Part shown: positions 17,666 through 26,360 of the stretch, piece after piece | Numbering within the stretch: position 1 is the stretch's first letter | How the letters are laid out: each line of letters starts with the position of its first letter | Source of the DNA: Planctomycetaceae bacterium | GTDB lineage: Bacteria; Planctomycetota; Phycisphaerae; Sedimentisphaerales; UBA12454 | Assembly: GCA_021371795.1 (NCBI GenBank) | Contig: JAJFVK010000019.1 | Span: 62,001 to 126,000, forward strand | DNA: 64,000 nucleotides | Direction: 5' to 3' | Notes under the pieces: generated by a model | Told to the model about the DNA's origin: nothing | The model's input: the letters and a program-made list of their open reading frames with translations, nothing else | Databases searched by the model: none | Translations under genes and position numbers: made by a program

Positions 17666-19737
17666 TGGTTGAACAAAAAAATGTAAAAAACAAAAATTTG
17701 ATAAACGCCTTCATTCTGGTCGTTCTGGTCGGAATGATTGCGTATTTTATCTCCAAAAACTTTAATAAAAGCAGCAGTATAATCCTGTCGTTTGTCGGGT
17801 TGGGCGTTGTGATCTTTATTCACGAATTCGGGCATTTCGCGGCGGGCAAACTTTGCGGTATTAAAGTCGAGGCGTTCGCTATCGGCTTCGGCACGATTAT
17901 TATCGCTTTCAAAAAGATAGACAACTTTCTGCAAATACGAATTCTTCCGACGATTCTTGAAAAGCATAATGACCCCGACCAGGCGGGGCTGCTTTGCGTT
18001 AAGATTCCAATGAACTGCAAAGCGGGCGAAACGGAATATCAGCTTCGCGTTTTTCCGGTCGGCGGTTTTGTGAAACTTATGGGGCAGGAAGATTTGGGCG
18101 CGGACAAGAAATGCCAAGACCCGCGAGCGTTTACTAACGTTGCGATTTGGAAGCGAATCGTCGCGGTATCGGCAGGCGTTACATTGAATATCGTCCTGGC
18201 GGCGATACTTTTTGTAATCGTATTTATGCGAGGCATTAATCTTCCGCCTGCAATCGTCGGCGATGTGATGCCGGGGTATCCTGCTTATAATGCCGGTCTG
18301 AAAGTGGGCGATGAAATCCTTGCGGTCAACGGCAAAAGCAATCTTGATTTTATGGGTATCGCTTTCGAGGCAGCGCTTATTGGCAAAGACAAGCCGGTGA
18401 GTTTTAAAGTTAAACGCACTGATGGAAGCGTAGTCGATATGAATATTGTTCCGACGCGAATAGCTGAACTGGGCATCAAGGGGGTCGGCATTGGACAGCC
18501 GTCAACACTTGAGGTCGCAAAAGTTGCGGACGTAAACGCATTGGAAGCACAATACGGAGTGCTGCCGGGCGATGTTTTGGCAGCGGTTGACGGACAGCCG
18601 GTCGAACAGTTCTGGCAGTTCAGCGAAAAATTGGACAACAGTTTTGAACCGAATGTTACTGTCGCGTATAAAAGGGCGGGGCAGGATGCACTTATTGAGA
18701 AAAAATTATTGCTGGAATATTCGCCGGTGATTGTTTATCGCGAAGATACAGATGTTTATGTGCCGTCGCATATTTACGGACTTGTGCCGAGGCTGAAGAT
18801 TTACAGCGTTCAAACGCCTGAAGCAAATGAGGCGTTTCGGCAGGGCGATATTATTGTTCAAGCCGGCGAAATCGCGAATCCAAATTACAAGCAGCTTCGC
18901 GAACTGACGACGGCAAGTCTTGGTCAGGAAATGACGATGGTCGTTTTGCGGGGCGGCGAATCTGTTGAAGTGAAAATATCGCCGAAGAAAAGCAGTGACG
19001 GCAGAGCGGTGTTGGGAATTGTCGTGATGCTTGATGTTGAGAACGCTTTTGCGGCGCAGACGACAGACGCAAATACTTATGCCTGGTCGGGTGATTTAGC
19101 CAAAGGTGCACAGATATTGTCAATCGCGGGCAAAGATGTGAAAAATTATTTCGATATCGCAAACGCGCTTAACGCAAATTGCGGAAAAACGGTTAAAGTA
19201 AAATATGAAGGCGTTTTGGATAATGAGGAAACTTCGTTCGCGGTACCCGCTGACGGAAATCCGATACAGGCAAGATCGCAGATTGTCGATGCTCCGCCGT
19301 TTAAGATGCTCAAGACGCTTTATCGTGCGACAGGGCCTGGCGATGCGATAAAGAAGGGCAGCAGAAAAACGCTTGAGTTCGTCGGACAGACTTATATGAC
19401 AATCAAAGGTTTAATCGTGCGGGATATAAGTCCAAAGAGCCTGATGGGGCCGATTGGTATGATTGCGGCAAGTACGAAGATTATTTCCGACCGCGATTTT
19501 ATGCAGTACTTCTATTTTATGGGAATGATTAGCGCGTGTCTTGCGGTGATGAATTTTCTGCCGCTGCCGATTTTTGACGGCGGACTTGTTGTGCTTTTGA
19601 TAATCGAAAAAATTATCGGCAGGCCGGTGAATGAAAAGGTGCAGGAAGTTCTGGTCTATATCGGTCTGGTGGGAATAATCGGTCTGGTGATTGTTGTATG
19701 CTATAATGATATTTTAAGGTGGTTTTTACATAAATAA
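17650..19737 (+). CDS. rseP: RseP-like site-2 metalloprotease with several PDZ domains
   Basis: 695 residues, well above the ~450 of E. coli RseP. An extra N-terminal membrane helix (residues 20-34) precedes the zinc motif HEFGH (58-62). The C-terminal membrane part has FLPLPIFDGG, the second metal-binding motif, and three hydrophobic segments. The periplasmic middle holds a clear PDZ (MPGYPAYNAGLKVGDEILAVNG) and at least two further PDZ-like units (GVLPGDVLAAVDGQPV and EAFRQGDIIVQAG). Site-2 proteases cut membrane-bound anti-sigma factors and signal-peptide remnants. It overlaps dxr and lies 13 bases before a glycosyltransferase gene. Confidence 0.92.
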   Translation: MAEQVVVEQKNVKNKNLINAFILVVLVGMIAYFISKNFNKSSSIILSFVGLGVVIFIHEFGHFAAGKLCGIKVEAFAIGFGTIIIAFKKIDNFLQIRILPTILEKHNDPDQAGLLCVKIPMNCKAGETEYQLRVFPVGGFVKLMGQEDLGADKKCQDPRAFTNVAIWKRIVAVSAGVTLNIVLAAILFVIVFMRGINLPPAIVGDVMPGYPAYNAGLKVGDEILAVNGKSNLDFMGIAFEAALIGKDKPVSFKVKRTDGSVVDMNIVPTRIAELGIKGVGIGQPSTLEVAKVADVNALEAQYGVLPGDVLAAVDGQPVEQFWQFSEKLDNSFEPNVTVAYKRAGQDALIEKKLLLEYSPVIVYREDTDVYVPSHIYGLVPRLKIYSVQTPEANEAFRQGDIIVQAGEIANPNYKQLRELTTASLGQEMTMVVLRGGESVEVKISPKKSSDGRAVLGIVVMLDVENAFAAQTTDANTYAWSGDLAKGAQILSIAGKDVKNYFDIANALNANCGKTVKVKYEGVLDNEETSFAVPADGNPIQARSQIVDAPPFKMLKTLYRATGPGDAIKKGSRKTLEFVGQTYMTIKGLIVRDISPKSLMGPIGMIAASTKIISDRDFMQYFYFMGMISACLAVMNFLPLPIFDGGLVVLLIIEKIIGRPVNEKVQEVLVYIGLVGIIGLVIVVCYNDILRWFLHK

Positions 19738-19750
19738 AAGGAGCGGGCAA

Positions 19751-20707
19751 ATGATGCTTGTTGTAACTATACCGGCATATAATGAGCAGGCAACGGTAGG
19801 ACAGGTTATATCAGATGTTCCAAAGGCAATTGCCGGGATTGATGAGATAAAAGTTGTCGTAATCGATGACGGCAGCACGGATGCAACGGCACAAGTCGCT
19901 TCGCAGGCGGGTGCGTATGTGCATAGTCAGGGGCACAATAAAGGGCTGGGTGCAGCTTTTTCGCAGGGGATTCGGACGGCATTGTCGTTCGGCGCGGATA
20001 TTATTGTGAACATCGATGCCGACGGGCAATTCGATCCTAATGATATATCCAAGCTCGTCGAACCGATTTTGCAAAATAAAGCCGAGATGGTTACAGCCAG
20101 CAGATTCGCTGACGCTTCGCTTGAGCCTGAAATGCCGTGGATAAAAAAATGGGGCAACAGGCGGGTCGCGAATATTGTAAACAATCTGTGCGGCCTGAAT
20201 ATGAAAGATGTTTCGTGCGGATTTCGAGCGTACAAACGTGATGCCGCATTGCGTGTAACACTGCTGGGCGGACATACATATACGCACGAAGTGATTCTTG
20301 ATATGGCGTTTAGAGGTTTGCGGATTGTCGAGGTGCCTGTGAAGGTGCAAGGCGTTCGCAAATTCGGCCAAAGCAAAGTCGCATCTAATGTTTTCAGCTA
20401 CGGCTGGCGAAGTTTGTGCATTATGCTGCGGGCGTTCAGAGATTATAAACCGATGATGGTTTTCGGCGGCATAAGCGCGGTTTTTCTGATTCTGGCGATT
20501 CTCTGCGGCGGATTTGTTATGATACATTTTTTGCGAACCGGCGCGTTTTTTCCTTATGTGTTTGTTGCGTTCGCGGCTGCGGGGTTTGCTTTTATTGCTT
20601 TGATTTGCTATATCACAGCGCTTCTTGCGGGGATGCTGAACAGACTTCGGATTTTGCAGGATGAACAGCTTTTCCTGCTGCGAAAGAATGAGTACGAGAA
20701 AAAATAA
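19751..20707 (+). CDS. GT2 family glycosyltransferase, polyprenyl-phosphate hexose synthase-like
   Basis: 318 residues. The GT2 fold starts with VTIPAYNEQATVGQVI, with the nucleotide-sugar site VIDDGSTDATAQVA and the metal motif VNIDADGQFDP. The KDVSCGFRAYKRDA block is typical of dolichol/undecaprenyl-phosphate mannosyl- or glucosyltransferases. Two C-terminal helices (MVFGGISAVFLILAILCGGF, VFVAFAAAGFAFIALICYI) anchor it in the membrane. A Shine-Dalgarno AAAAGGAGCGGG precedes the ATG. It heads a run of surface-glycan genes; the exact sugar is not predictable. Confidence 0.88.
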   Translation: MMLVVTIPAYNEQATVGQVISDVPKAIAGIDEIKVVVIDDGSTDATAQVASQAGAYVHSQGHNKGLGAAFSQGIRTALSFGADIIVNIDADGQFDPNDISKLVEPILQNKAEMVTASRFADASLEPEMPWIKKWGNRRVANIVNNLCGLNMKDVSCGFRAYKRDAALRVTLLGGHTYTHEVILDMAFRGLRIVEVPVKVQGVRKFGQSKVASNVFSYGWRSLCIMLRAFRDYKPMMVFGGISAVFLILAILCGGFVMIHFLRTGAFFPYVFVAFAAAGFAFIALICYITALLAGMLNRLRILQDEQLFLLRKNEYEKK

Positions 20708-20728
20708 CTATCAGGACATTAATAAAAA

Positions 20729-21757
20729 ATGCGAGCCATAGTCGATATCAGCCATCCTTCGCAGGTTCATTTTTTCAAGAATCTCATTCTGCGATTCAGA
20801 AAAAATGGGGATAAGGTTCTTGTAACTGCACGCGGAAAAGATGTTACACTCGATTTGCTGAAAAATCTAAATATCAAGTATATCTGCCTTAGTCATCAGG
20901 CCGGCGGTATGCTTTCGATGCTGCGTGAATTAATTCTGCGTTATGTTCTGATGTGGATTATTGTCCGGCGTTTCAAGCCTGATATTCTGATTGCGGAAAC
21001 CGGCGTTACAATCGGACTGATTGGGATGCTGATGAGGATTCCGCGGATTGTCGAGGAAGATACAGAACACGCAAAATTGCAGCGAATGCTTGGGCTGCCT
21101 TTCGTTTCGATAATTATGACGGGGCTGGGGTATCTTGGCAATCACGGAAAGCGTGAGCGAAAATTTAAAGGCGTTTGGGTGCAATCGTATTTGAATCCTG
21201 AATATTTTTCGCCTGACGCTTCGATTCTAACTGATGCGGGGATTGAAATTGACAAACCCTTTATTGTGATGCGGATGGTTTCATGGTCGGCGGCTCATGA
21301 TAAAGGTCTGCATGGATACAGCGAATCGCAATATCTTGACATTGTTGAAAAGTTGTCGAAGTACGGCAGAGTTATAATCAGCTCGGAAGGACAGTTGCCG
21401 CTTTCAATGGCGAAATATAAAATCCCTGTCTCGCCGGAGAAGGTTCATCATTTGCTTGCGTTCGCAAAGTTGTATATCGGCGAAGGCGCGACAATGGCTG
21501 CAGAAGCGGCTGTGCTGGGAACGCCTGCGATATTCACTAATCCGCTGCCGCTTGGTTATTTGCAGGCAATGGAGCAGAAATATCAATTGATGTATAATTG
21601 CGAGGATTTCGATGCGGGGGTTGTAATCGCGGAAAAACTGCTGAATACTGATAATCTTAAACAGCTTTGGCAGCCAAGGCGCAAAAAACTATTAGATGAA
21701 AGCGAAGACATAAACGAATTTATGTTCCGTATAGCTGAAGAAGTTACCAGGAGTTAA
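20729..21757 (+). CDS. DUF354 family protein (GT-B fold, glycosyltransferase-like)
   Basis: 342 residues. The start MRAIVDISHPSQVHFFKNL and the late GEGATMAAEAAVLGTPAIFT block are characteristic of DUF354, which resembles UDP-GlcNAc 2-epimerase and GT-B enzymes and is found in archaeal and bacterial surface-polysaccharide clusters. It lies 21 bases after the GT2 gene and its stop codon overlaps the end of the convergent glycosyltransferase gene by 4 bases. Biochemical activity of the family is not established. Confidence 0.8.
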   Translation: MRAIVDISHPSQVHFFKNLILRFRKNGDKVLVTARGKDVTLDLLKNLNIKYICLSHQAGGMLSMLRELILRYVLMWIIVRRFKPDILIAETGVTIGLIGMLMRIPRIVEEDTEHAKLQRMLGLPFVSIIMTGLGYLGNHGKRERKFKGVWVQSYLNPEYFSPDASILTDAGIEIDKPFIVMRMVSWSAAHDKGLHGYSESQYLDIVEKLSKYGRVIISSEGQLPLSMAKYKIPVSPEKVHHLLAFAKLYIGEGATMAAEAAVLGTPAIFTNPLPLGYLQAMEQKYQLMYNCEDFDAGVVIAEKLLNTDNLKQLWQPRRKKLLDESEDINEFMFRIAEEVTRS

Positions 21758-22656
21758 TACAATTTTTCAATCTGCTCTATACATCGCCCCCATAAATCAG
21801 AATCGCCTGATTTAATGGTTTTGAATACCGCGGAATTAGTAGAGTATTTATGAGTGAGTATCGGTTCATTTCCGTGGCAATACAACTCAAAATATTTCGC
21901 CAAAATATCAAGCGGATTGTCTGCGGTGAAATTTTTTGATGATACTATTTTCGGGACAAACAGCGGCGTTTTGATATTGTTATTTTTTGCTTTAACGGCT
22001 CTGCGCCAGCCGGTGTCTCTGCTGCATACGCCGACGACTCTTTCGAGAAATGACCAGATTCTTCTTGCCAACGTGGAATTTTCATACAACTGTCTGTTGA
22101 TTAAAATTCCACACCGCAGCAGGTTTCTTCTTAAAAAATCCCAATATAAAATAATTTTGCTCACATCATAAGCAGACCATTCCGGCGCGAAACTGCGGTA
22201 CGCGGCGGTTTCGAGAAAACAAAAGACCGGATTTGGGAAATTGTGATACATTCCCAACTGCCAGGGCGGGAATGAAACGCCGGCGGCGAAAATATGGTTC
22301 TGATTCAGTAAATTTATTAAAAATTTATCCCATTCCTTTTTGAATACGTGGACATCGGGGTCAATTATCAGGGCATACGGTGTGTGAATATTCTGCATTA
22401 AGACGTTCAGGCCTGAAGAATGGGCTGCGGAGCCTTTTAAATTGCCGGGATTGTTTTTCTCGATGGTAATATTTTGAAATAACGATTTGAGCTTTTCAAT
22501 GTCCGCGTCTTTGCCGTTTGTATTGTCAATTATTAGAAATCGAATTTTTTCGGGACTTGCGGCCTTTTCCAGTAAGTTTTTGAATAACTTCTCCAGATAG
22601 TCAGATGAATACCAATTTACAGTTCCAACCGTGATTAGGCCATCAGAGCCGTTCAT
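21754..22656 (-). CDS. GT2-like glycosyltransferase
   Basis: 300 residues. It opens with LITVGTVNWYSSDYLEKLF, followed by FLIIDNTNGKDADIEKL in place of the usual DDGS and by ALIIDPDVHVFKKEWD, where DPDVH supplies the DxD metal site. This fits the rhamnosyl-type GT2 branch. It overlaps the end of the flippase-like gene by 14 bases, indicating translational coupling. Donor and acceptor are unknown. Confidence 0.75.
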   Translation of the reverse strand: MNGSDGLITVGTVNWYSSDYLEKLFKNLLEKAASPEKIRFLIIDNTNGKDADIEKLKSLFQNITIEKNNPGNLKGSAAHSSGLNVLMQNIHTPYALIIDPDVHVFKKEWDKFLINLLNQNHIFAAGVSFPPWQLGMYHNFPNPVFCFLETAAYRSFAPEWSAYDVSKIILYWDFLRRNLLRCGILINRQLYENSTLARRIWSFLERVVGVCSRDTGWRRAVKAKNNNIKTPLFVPKIVSSKNFTADNPLDILAKYFELYCHGNEPILTHKYSTNSAVFKTIKSGDSDLWGRCIEQIEKLY

Positions 22657-23764
22657 TGGTGATTTCCTTTAGCTTCTCTTTTGAGAATAAACCTTTGCCT
22701 CCGATGAGAATAGCGATGATGATTACTAACGTCGTGCCTAACACTCGCATAACGGTTGAGATTAAGATGCCTTCGGCCATTCCTGTTCCCATTTCGCTGC
22801 TCAAAAACCCGAACGCGATTTCCTGTATGCCAATATTGCCGGGGATGATGATGAATGCCGATGAGATTTTCAGCAGCGCATAGAAAAGCATCAACGCGGG
22901 GATATGCAGTTTGAAGTTAAAACTTATAAAGATTAAATAATAAACGAATAAAGTTTGGATTGTAACAAGCAGTCCCCAGGCAATGATTTTCGCAAGATAT
23001 TTTAAATCTTTTACGTTATTTAAAGTTGCAGATATTACCTGCGACAATTTAGATTTTGTCCAGACGAGCGTCTGCATTTTGACAGGAATCGCTTTTAGGA
23101 TAAAATATGCTGCGAGAGGCATGATAATAATAAGGGCGGTAATCACACCCACGACCTGATAAGCTTTGAATCCGATTAATTGGAAATCCGGTTTGGTGAA
23201 CAGAATAATCACGAACGCCAGAATCAAATCGAGAGTCAAATCCATCCATGTAAACGAAATGCCTGCGCTTATGTAATCAGTGTAAGATATTCCGAATTTT
23301 CTTTTGAGTTCTACGCCTCTGTAAATATTGCCGGATGGAGCGAAGAATGTATTATAAAATCTCGCCAGCAGAACTACGCTGAACCATTGCCAGAAGGGAG
23401 GATTAATGCCGCTGCACTTATGCGTTATTATTTTAAAGCGATAGCAATAAGTCAGCAGGGTGGTGAAAGAAAAAAATACGATGCCCAAAAAAGAAAATTT
23501 GTCGATTTTGAACGAAATTTGCAGCGAATCCCAATTGCTGTAAAAATACTTCGCTATAAATCCTGCACAAAGCAGAAATATGGCTGTTTTTATGATTTTT
23601 TTAATTTTGTTCAAATTATACCCTTCAGGGTAGTAAATTCCCGCGATTGAAAGAGTAAGATTCTCAAAGCACTTCCCCGCGGATTTGCGGAGAAATTCAA
23701 TTGCGATTAGTATAACAGTATCAAAAATCGGTTTCCATAAAGTATAATCGGATTTGTTTGACAA
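22643..23764 (-). CDS. Flippase-like integral membrane protein (LPG synthase TM/UPF0104)
   Basis: 373 residues with about eight hydrophobic helices. The pattern RFYNTFFAPSGNIYRGVELKR and the later IIPGNIGIQEIAFGFL followed by ISTVMRVLGTTLVIIIAIL is typical of the lysylphosphatidylglycerol synthase transmembrane family. These often sit beside glycosyltransferases and may act in lipid-linked sugar transfer. The first ~50 residues lack conservation I recognise; a start at a TTG codon giving LNKIKKIIKTAIFLL is possible. It is upstream of and coupled to the GT2-like gene. Confidence 0.75.
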   Translation of the reverse strand: MSNKSDYTLWKPIFDTVILIAIEFLRKSAGKCFENLTLSIAGIYYPEGYNLNKIKKIIKTAIFLLCAGFIAKYFYSNWDSLQISFKIDKFSFLGIVFFSFTTLLTYCYRFKIITHKCSGINPPFWQWFSVVLLARFYNTFFAPSGNIYRGVELKRKFGISYTDYISAGISFTWMDLTLDLILAFVIILFTKPDFQLIGFKAYQVVGVITALIIIMPLAAYFILKAIPVKMQTLVWTKSKLSQVISATLNNVKDLKYLAKIIAWGLLVTIQTLFVYYLIFISFNFKLHIPALMLFYALLKISSAFIIIPGNIGIQEIAFGFLSSEMGTGMAEGILISTVMRVLGTTLVIIIAILIGGKGLFSKEKLKEITNERL

Positions 23765-24068
23765 ACAACTGAAATTGTTTGCTTTTAATAAAAAGTACCT
23801 ATTATAATTACTTTTTGTGCAAAGACTTACCGATTTTAAAGTTTATTTAGACATTTTCATCGAAAAATAACTTGAATTGTTCTTTTTGTTCGATAGAATG
23901 GTTGAAAGGTTGCAGATGCAGTTTGGGAGTTAGGAATGAGAAAATCAGTAGTCTTCGGACGGTACGGTCTGGAGCAAATCTTCTTAATTTCCCATTGAAT
24001 TTCGACAAAACAATGTTTTCTATGTTGAAAAATTGGTAATTAAACAAATTTTTTTGGGAGACGAGAAA

Positions 24069-24776
24069 ATGAAAACGGGAAATTTAACAGTCTTAATTTT
24101 GGCAGTTGTATTATTTATTTCTTATCCTCTTGGGGCCGCAATCAGCGATAATTTCGATAATGGCGTTCTCGATTCTGCTTGGAATGTTGGATTTGCAAAT
24201 GCATCAGGTTGGACTTATAATGAAACAGGTGGTAAATTAAATGTTACTGCTGTTGATTTAATCAATGTCAATTATGATGGAGATGCATATATTAAACAGG
24301 CATTTTCGGCACCAGATGATTTTGAAGTTAAATGCGGAATCGCATGGACTTCAAATGCAGGGCTTTCAACAAGTCAAGCAATATCTGTCAGGCTTTATAG
24401 TGGTGCTACCATTGTAACGCAGGGAGGATATCTCGATTGGAGATCAAATGCTAACGGCCAAAGGCATGCAAGAATAATGGAACCATCGTATGTATATGAT
24501 TCAGGAGTAAATACAGTTGCTTCTTCCGGCAGTTCTCAAATAACTTTGAAAAGAACTGATGATGTAATTAGTGTTCTTTGGAATGATCAAGTGATGCTGA
24601 CAGCCAGCAACGATTTAGCTATCGATACGCTTTTGATATGCTTTTCAAGAGTAGATGAAGGTATTCCTCAATATTTCGGGGATTTATCAATAGATTATGT
24701 TACAGCTGTTCCTGAACCTGCAACAATGCTTTTTTTAGGTGTAGGCATAGCTTTAGCAAGAAGAATGAAAAAATAA
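24069..24776 (+). CDS. PEP-CTERM sorting domain protein
   Basis: 235 residues from the ATG preceded by GGGAGACGAGAAA. Signal peptide MKTGNLTVLILAVVLFISYP is followed by a concanavalin-like beta-sandwich pattern (FDNGVLDSAWNVG, YIKQAFSAPDDFEVKCGI, VISVLWNDQVML, LLICFSR). The C-terminal anchor is VPEPATMLFLGVGIALARR-MKK. It stands isolated between convergent glycan genes. About 85 bases upstream is TTAATTTCCCATTGAAT, close to a block upstream of the other PEP-CTERM gene. The 300-base gap before it holds nothing else I can support. Confidence 0.82.
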   Translation: MKTGNLTVLILAVVLFISYPLGAAISDNFDNGVLDSAWNVGFANASGWTYNETGGKLNVTAVDLINVNYDGDAYIKQAFSAPDDFEVKCGIAWTSNAGLSTSQAISVRLYSGATIVTQGGYLDWRSNANGQRHARIMEPSYVYDSGVNTVASSGSSQITLKRTDDVISVLWNDQVMLTASNDLAIDTLLICFSRVDEGIPQYFGDLSIDYVTAVPEPATMLFLGVGIALARRMKK

Positions 24777-24784
24777 AAATTTAT

Positions 24785-25633
24785 TTATATAGATATTCTG
24801 GTGGTCTTTACAATGGGATATACAATTTTTCGCAGAATAAAGCACAAGTCGAATATAAGTGCTAAAAAAGCAGAAAATATTCCATAGTTTTTTTTTACGA
24901 TATTGAATTTTTCAAAATTAATCGTACTGCTTATTCCGTGAGGTAAAGCGCCGGCTAAAAAGTTTTCGGCTTTTGTGAATTTATAATGCATTTTAAATAA
25001 ACGCTGATTGAAATCAAAATCAGCGTTTATTTTATAATTAATATTAAATGGCGGTTTAGTGTGGATGGATTTGTTGATTAATAAAGCCTGATGGTGTAAA
25101 GTATTGCGAAAACGAAGCCTACTGTCCGCAACAGATGTAAAAACTTTGTTTTCACTTAATATAACATTTCCATAAATGATTTCCTCTTTTTTATATACGG
25201 TCATGTCTGAAGGGAGTGATTTTATTGTATCACCAGAACCTAAAAATAAAATAAAAGCATGTTCGTTTGCAATATCCCAGCCCTTATTCATGGCATCGTA
25301 AATACCTCTATCGGGTTCACTCCTCCAATAATCAATTGCATGTTCATATTTTTTTAATACTTGAACGCTTTCGTCTTTTGAACCTCCATCGATTACAATA
25401 TATTCGATATTATCATATTCAAGCCGGAGGACGCTTAAAATTGTTTGCTCTAAATGTCTGCCATCGTTGAAATTTGCGGTTATGATGGTTATTAAAGGTG
25501 CTGTATTATTTGAGGATTTGCAAAAACCGGCTTTGCGTAACCCGCCGTCTAATTTAGCAGCATTTTTTGGCAGGGAGCTATTGCATTTTATTAATGTTTT
25601 GGTTGTAGAGTATTTAACGTTGCTATAATCCAT
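24785..25633 (-). CDS. GT2 family glycosyltransferase
   Basis: 282 residues. After a ~45-residue polar N-terminus comes LITIITANFNDGRHLEQTI, EYIVIDGGSKDESVQVL and RSEPDRGIYDAMNKGWDIA, the WcaA/SpsA-like GT2 pattern with the FLGSGD segment serving as the DxD region. A single C-terminal hydrophobic segment (IFSAFLALIFDLCFIL) may associate with the membrane. It lies 16 bases after the FkbM gene, in a three-gene run with the membrane glycosyltransferase. Confidence 0.82.
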   Translation of the reverse strand: MDYSNVKYSTTKTLIKCNSSLPKNAAKLDGGLRKAGFCKSSNNTAPLITIITANFNDGRHLEQTILSVLRLEYDNIEYIVIDGGSKDESVQVLKKYEHAIDYWRSEPDRGIYDAMNKGWDIANEHAFILFLGSGDTIKSLPSDMTVYKKEEIIYGNVILSENKVFTSVADSRLRFRNTLHHQALLINKSIHTKPPFNINYKINADFDFNQRLFKMHYKFTKAENFLAGALPHGISSTINFEKFNIVKKNYGIFSAFLALIFDLCFILRKIVYPIVKTTRISI

Positions 25634-25649
25634 TTTATTTCAAATTAAA

Positions 25650-26360
25650 CTATTGACGTACAAAGATACTATTGCACTGTAAAATTCTTCCGGTTTTGGG
25701 ATGGTATAATATGTCTTCACAGCCTTTGAAGGTAAAACCTTTAGAAGTTAAAAGCTCGTACATACCATTGAATAAGATTTGTCCCTTATAAAGAGGTTCA
25801 AAACTGGTTTCTACAATTAAAATTTTGGCGAGACTGATAGTTTTTTCGCCACCTAAAATTACCTTGTCCTCGAATCCCTGTACATCCATTTTGATAAGAA
25901 TGTTTTTATTGAGTTCCAGTGTCTCGGCCACGGAATCAAGCGTGCGAATTTCAATATATTCCTGTTTTACATTTTTTGTAAAAGGAAAAGCATCTACGTG
26001 CAATTGTTCCATAGGTAACAACGATGAGCTGTCACTGAATTCGTTATGATATATTAGTTGTCTGCCTTGTTCGCTGCCTAATGCGTAATTAAAACACAGG
26101 AACTTGGTGTTGTTTTTTGTTTTGCTGCAAAGTTTTTTGTAACAATCCTGAAGAGGTTCGAATGGATATATTTTTGCGTGGGGTAGAATTTTATGCATTC
26201 GAAATGCAAATTGTCCGACATTAGCTCCGATGTCCAGAATCGTTTTAATGTTCTCATCGACAAGCCAACCATATGACTGTGGCGCTTTTATGATTTCCAA
26301 TCCAAATCTATTTAAGACGCATCTTATCAAATGTTTAGGGTTTAGTATTTCTTTCAACAT
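25650..26360 (-). CDS. FkbM family methyltransferase
   Basis: 236 residues. The SAM-binding motif ILDIGANVGQFAFRM, the acidic YPFEPLQDCY, LDSVAETLELNKNILIKMDVQG (core IKMDVQGFEDKVILGG) and the VETSFEPLYKGQ ending match the FkbM family, which O-methylates sugars and polyketides. Its ATG follows directly on the stop codon of the preceding gene (TAAATG), so translation is coupled. Methylation of a surface glycan made by its neighbours is the likely job. Confidence 0.87.
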   Translation of the reverse strand: MLKEILNPKHLIRCVLNRFGLEIIKAPQSYGWLVDENIKTILDIGANVGQFAFRMHKILPHAKIYPFEPLQDCYKKLCSKTKNNTKFLCFNYALGSEQGRQLIYHNEFSDSSSLLPMEQLHVDAFPFTKNVKQEYIEIRTLDSVAETLELNKNILIKMDVQGFEDKVILGGEKTISLAKILIVETSFEPLYKGQILFNGMYELLTSKGFTFKGCEDILYHPKTGRILQCNSIFVRQ

